Positions 61,247 to 64,000 of a stretch of DNA of 64,000 nucleotides are shown in pieces (positions within the stretch are counted from its first letter, which is position 1; each line of letters opens with the position of its first letter). The stretch is from JAEUOS01 sp040382235. GTDB lineage: Bacteria > Pseudomonadota > Gammaproteobacteria > Burkholderiales > JAEUOS01. Below the pieces are notes generated by a model, which was not told the DNA's origin, made no database searches, and worked only from the letters and a program-made list of their open reading frames with translations. The stretch lies in the NCBI GenBank assembly GCA_040382235.1, contig JBEIFV010000002.1:1-64000 (forward strand), written 5' to 3'. A program made the translations under genes and the position numbers.

Positions 61247-61277
61247 TATCGCAATCCCTCATAACCCTGGAGTCTTG

Positions 61278-62270
61278 ATGCCCTTTTCCAAACGACGCGG
61301 CATCGTCGCCGCGTTATGCGCAACCTTGCCCTTGGCAGTTCTCACCCCCGCCACCAGCGCGCTGGCGCAAGCCTGGCCGGCCAAGCCGATCAAGCTGATC
61401 GCACCTTACCCTCCGGGCGGCGGCGTCGATACCGTGTCGCGCCTGTTCGCCGAGCGCCTGGGCGCGCGCCTCTCGCAAAGCGTCACGGTCGACAACAAGC
61501 CCGGTGCCGGCGCCACCATCGGTGCCGACGCGCTGGCCAAGAGCCCGGCTGACGGTTACACCCTGATGGTCGGCAGCATCACCGACTACGCGATCGCGCC
61601 GCACATTCACAAGAACCTGCCGTTCGACATGCGCCGCGATTTTCTTCCGATTGTCGAGATGGCCTACGGCACGGTGGTGCTGGTGGTCAATGCCGAACTG
61701 CCGGCGAAAACCGTGCGCGAACTGGTCGCGCTGGCCAAATCCAAGCCCGGCGAATTCAGCTATGCCTCGTCGGGCATCGGCGGCCTGCAGCACCTGAACG
61801 GTGAAATGTTCAAGCAGATGGCCGGCATCGACCTGGTGCATGTGCCCTACAAGGGAACGGCGCAATTCCTGCCCGACCTGCTCTCGGGGCGGGTGCCGGT
61901 GTCGATCGACAGCCTGCCGGCACACTTGCCGCACATCAAGTCGGGCAAGACGCGCGCACTGGCGGTGGCCAGCCGCGCGCGCGCGCCAACCTTGCCGGAG
62001 GTGCCCACCATGTCGGAGGCCGGGATCACCGGCTATGAATCGGCGACCAACTACACGCTGTTTGCGCCCACCGGCTTGCCGCGCGACATCGTGGACAGGC
62101 TCAACCGCGAATCCAATGCCGTGCTGCAGATGCCCGAGGTGCGTGAAAAGCTGCTGTCCCTGGGCATCGTGGTCGCTGGCGGCTCGGTGGATGCGGTCGA
62201 GAAACGCGTGCCTGCCGAAATGGAAAAATGGGCGCGCGTCATCAAGAGCGCCAATCTCAAGTTCGACTGA
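61278..62270 (+). CDS. Bug/TctC family solute-binding receptor
   Basis: 330 residues from the ATG at 61278, with GGAG six bases upstream. Signal peptide IVAALCATLPLAVLTPATSALA, then WPAKPIKLIAPYPPGGGVDT, DNKPGAGATIGADALA, DLVHVPYKGTAQ and LPEVPTMSEAGI. Likely serves the upstream PhyH-type oxygenase or the downstream molybdoenzyme. Ligand unknown. Confidence 0.92.
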   Translation: MPFSKRRGIVAALCATLPLAVLTPATSALAQAWPAKPIKLIAPYPPGGGVDTVSRLFAERLGARLSQSVTVDNKPGAGATIGADALAKSPADGYTLMVGSITDYAIAPHIHKNLPFDMRRDFLPIVEMAYGTVVLVVNAELPAKTVRELVALAKSKPGEFSYASSGIGGLQHLNGEMFKQMAGIDLVHVPYKGTAQFLPDLLSGRVPVSIDSLPAHLPHIKSGKTRALAVASRARAPTLPEVPTMSEAGITGYESATNYTLFAPTGLPRDIVDRLNRESNAVLQMPEVREKLLSLGIVVAGGSVDAVEKRVPAEMEKWARVIKSANLKFD

Positions 62271-62405
62271 TGGGCGCTTGCGCCTGGTGCCGGCCCCTGG
62301 TATGCGGCAGCGGGCAAGGCATGCGGCGCGCACCGCCCGGCCTGTGCGGCATTGACCGTTGCAGCCGAACCCGAAGTGCCTGCATCGGCTAGCGGAGCCA
62401 CCGAC

Positions 62406-64000
62406 ATGAGCGAGCAAGCAAGCAGTACCGTCGCCACCACCTGCTGGGAATGCAGCACCTGCTGCGGTGCGCTCGCCACCCTGGTCGGTGGCCGCGTCAC
62501 CGAGATCGAACCCAACACAGCGCATCCCGGCTCCGCCGGCATGTTCTGCGTCAAGGGCTTTCGCGGCATGACCGGCATCACCGAGGCGCCCGGGCGCTTG
62601 CTGCATCCGATGCGGCGCGTCGGGCCGCGCGGCGGCGGGCAGTGGGAGCAGATCAGCTGGGACGCCGCGCTGCATGAAATGGCCGATCGCCTGGCGGCGC
62701 TGCGCGCCACCCACGGGACACTGGCGATCGCCGGGGCCACCAGCGGTGGCTACTTTTCACGCAGCGTGATTCACGCCTTGCTGCTGCGCTCGTTGGGCTC
62801 ACCGAACTGGATGATCAACCAGGACCTGTGCGGTGGTTGCCGCGGCGTCTCCGACATGGTCACCGGACTGGGTATCGCCAATGGCGAGGATGTCGACAAC
62901 GCGAAGAGCGTGCTGGTGGTCGGCGCCAATCCGCACATGGCCAATCCGGTGCAGTGGCAGCGCCTGAAGCTGGCCAAGAAGCGCGGCGCGCGCATCGTGG
63001 TGATCGACCCGATGAGCACTTCCACTACGGAGCTGGCGGACCTCTGGCTGCAGCCGCGCGTCGGCACCGATGCGGCAATCGCGCTGGCGATGATGCATGT
63101 GTTGATCACCGAGAAGCTCTACGACCGCGATTTCGTGGCGCGCTGGTGCCAGGGCTTTGAAGCACTCGCCGCGCGTGCCGCCGAGTGGCCCGCCGCGCGG
63201 GCTGCGCAGGTGTCGGGGGTGACGGAGGATGCGATCATCCAGGCCGCGCGCATCTATGCCGACGGACCCGCGACCTTCGTCAGCGGGCACGGCATTGACG
63301 CGGTGGCAGGCGGGGTGCAGACCTTTCGCGCCTTTCACTGCCTGTTGGCCATCACCGGCAATCTTGATCGTCCCGGTGGCAACCGCCGCATCAAGCGCCC
63401 CGCGGGCTTTCGCAACTACACCGACCTGCTGCATGACCCGGCCTTCCGCCTGCCGCCACACGTCGAAGCGCAGCGCATCGGTGCAGAGGACTATCCGCTG
63501 TGGGCCGGTGTCGATGGCTGGCAGAAAGCCTGTCACAACCCGGCGGTGATCGAGGCGATTCTCACCGGCCGGCCTTACCCGGTGCGTGCGCTCTATGTGT
63601 CCGGCGTCAACATCGCGGTGACCTACCCCGATACCGCGCGCACCATCGAGGCATTCAAGGCGCTCGACTTTCTGGTGGTGGCCACCCACTCGATGAACCC
63701 GACCGCGGCCTGGGCCGACATCCTGCTGCCCAAGACCACCACGCTCGAAGAAGAAGAGGTATCACTGCAGCCGGGCGCGCCCTGCCTTTCGTTTACCGCC
63801 GCCGTACTGCCGCCACGTGGCAGCGCACGCAGCGAGCTTACGATCGCCGCCGACCTGCTTGACCGCCTTGAGGCACGCGGCGCGCTGACGCAACGCTTCA
63901 TGCCCTGGCGCACCGAGCGTGAATTCAGCCGCTATCTCGTGAGTGACAGCGAGATCGATTTTGAAGCCCTTGTGCGCGACGGCTTTGCGCGCTTTCCGTA
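62406..64000 (+). CDS. Molybdopterin-dependent oxidoreductase, partial (3' end outside window)
   Basis: 531 codons are visible and the frame is open to the window edge. The N-terminus carries the [4Fe-4S] motif of the DMSO-reductase family: TTCWECSTCCG followed by FCVKG about 25 residues on. Then come WDAALHEMADRL, VVGANPHMANP, VVIDPMST and LPKTTTLEEEE, which bind the bis-MGD cofactor. The residue in DLCGGCRG may ligate Mo (Cys). No Tat signal is seen, so a cytoplasmic enzyme is likely. Substrate unknown; formate-dehydrogenase- or thiosulfate-reductase-like members share this plan. It lies 135 bases after the Bug receptor gene. Confidence 0.88.
   Translation, partial: MSEQASSTVATTCWECSTCCGALATLVGGRVTEIEPNTAHPGSAGMFCVKGFRGMTGITEAPGRLLHPMRRVGPRGGGQWEQISWDAALHEMADRLAALRATHGTLAIAGATSGGYFSRSVIHALLLRSLGSPNWMINQDLCGGCRGVSDMVTGLGIANGEDVDNAKSVLVVGANPHMANPVQWQRLKLAKKRGARIVVIDPMSTSTTELADLWLQPRVGTDAAIALAMMHVLITEKLYDRDFVARWCQGFEALAARAAEWPAARAAQVSGVTEDAIIQAARIYADGPATFVSGHGIDAVAGGVQTFRAFHCLLAITGNLDRPGGNRRIKRPAGFRNYTDLLHDPAFRLPPHVEAQRIGAEDYPLWAGVDGWQKACHNPAVIEAILTGRPYPVRALYVSGVNIAVTYPDTARTIEAFKALDFLVVATHSMNPTAAWADILLPKTTTLEEEEVSLQPGAPCLSFTAAVLPPRGSARSELTIAADLLDRLEARGALTQRFMPWRTEREFSRYLVSDSEIDFEALVRDGFARFP

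Overview
The window is bacterial, GC-rich chromosomal DNA, most likely from a betaproteobacterium (Burkholderiales-like). The reasons are five Bug/TctC-type periplasmic solute receptors without their TctAB membrane partners, a PEP-CTERM surface protein, CaiB/BaiF and TauD-type catabolic genes, and the overall codon style. No rRNA, tRNA or CRISPR array was seen. The assignment is inference, not a database result.

Region 1 (1-15,900) is an accessory defence island. An IS256-family insertion sequence (1-1,451, both inverted repeats visible) lies next to a vsr gene (+ strand). Facing it is a seven-gene minus-strand operon, read from 14,917 down to 2,207: an ankyrin-sigma70 fusion, an AAA/ABC-type ATPase, a MORC/Hsp90-like GHKL ATPase, a Z1-domain helicase-like ATPase, a PD-(D/E)XK (DUF4420-like) nuclease, an AIPR protein and a C5-cytosine DNA methyltransferase. 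Gene ends overlap or nearly touch in the core of the operon. The methylase-Vsr-GHKL-Z1-nuclease-AIPR set matches the MutL/MORC-type restriction-modification systems already described. The dedicated sigma factor, and a short protein module shared by the sigma factor and the AAA ATPase, look new and are the main finding.

Region 2 (15,900-25,600) is mixed. It holds a PEP-CTERM protein, a FAD oxidoreductase with a Bug receptor, a Spy-like chaperone, prfC, a PIN/RHH toxin-antitoxin pair lodged between prfC and a decayed second copy of the prfC 3' end, and a stand-alone HipA-like kinase with an N-terminal AbiEi-like domain and twin palindromic operators.

Region 3 (24,900-40,300) is catabolic and transport DNA: a LysE exporter, a CaiB CoA-transferase with a Bug receptor, a TauD dioxygenase with a Bug receptor, a secreted zincin-like protein, an NMT1-type ABC transporter operon ending in a 2OG-Fe(II) oxygenase, an adenine/adenosine deaminase, an HpaI aldolase and an SDR. 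It ends in a stretch of gene remnants (VOC, DUF4160, arylsulfatase) around an AbrB/PIN toxin-antitoxin pair whose toxin lacks its first catalytic Asp.

Region 4 (40,500-47,500) is an ergothioneine/selenoneine locus: an MFS transporter, senB, senA (divergent from senB), egtD, an SMR transporter, a SAM methyltransferase and egtB. No senC/selD-like gene is present.

Region 5 (47,500-64,000) carries a patatin-like protein, two YHS-domain lipoprotein genes (one broken by an in-frame TAG), an ATP-grasp protein, a YhgE/Pip membrane protein, hydrolases, two more Bug receptors, a nucleotidyltransferase-DJ-1/PfpI pair, two glutathione transferases, a PhyH dioxygenase and, running off the end, a molybdopterin oxidoreductase. 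Two copies of a roughly 110-bp inverted-repeat element (31,153 and 60,254) suggest a MITE-like family in this genome.
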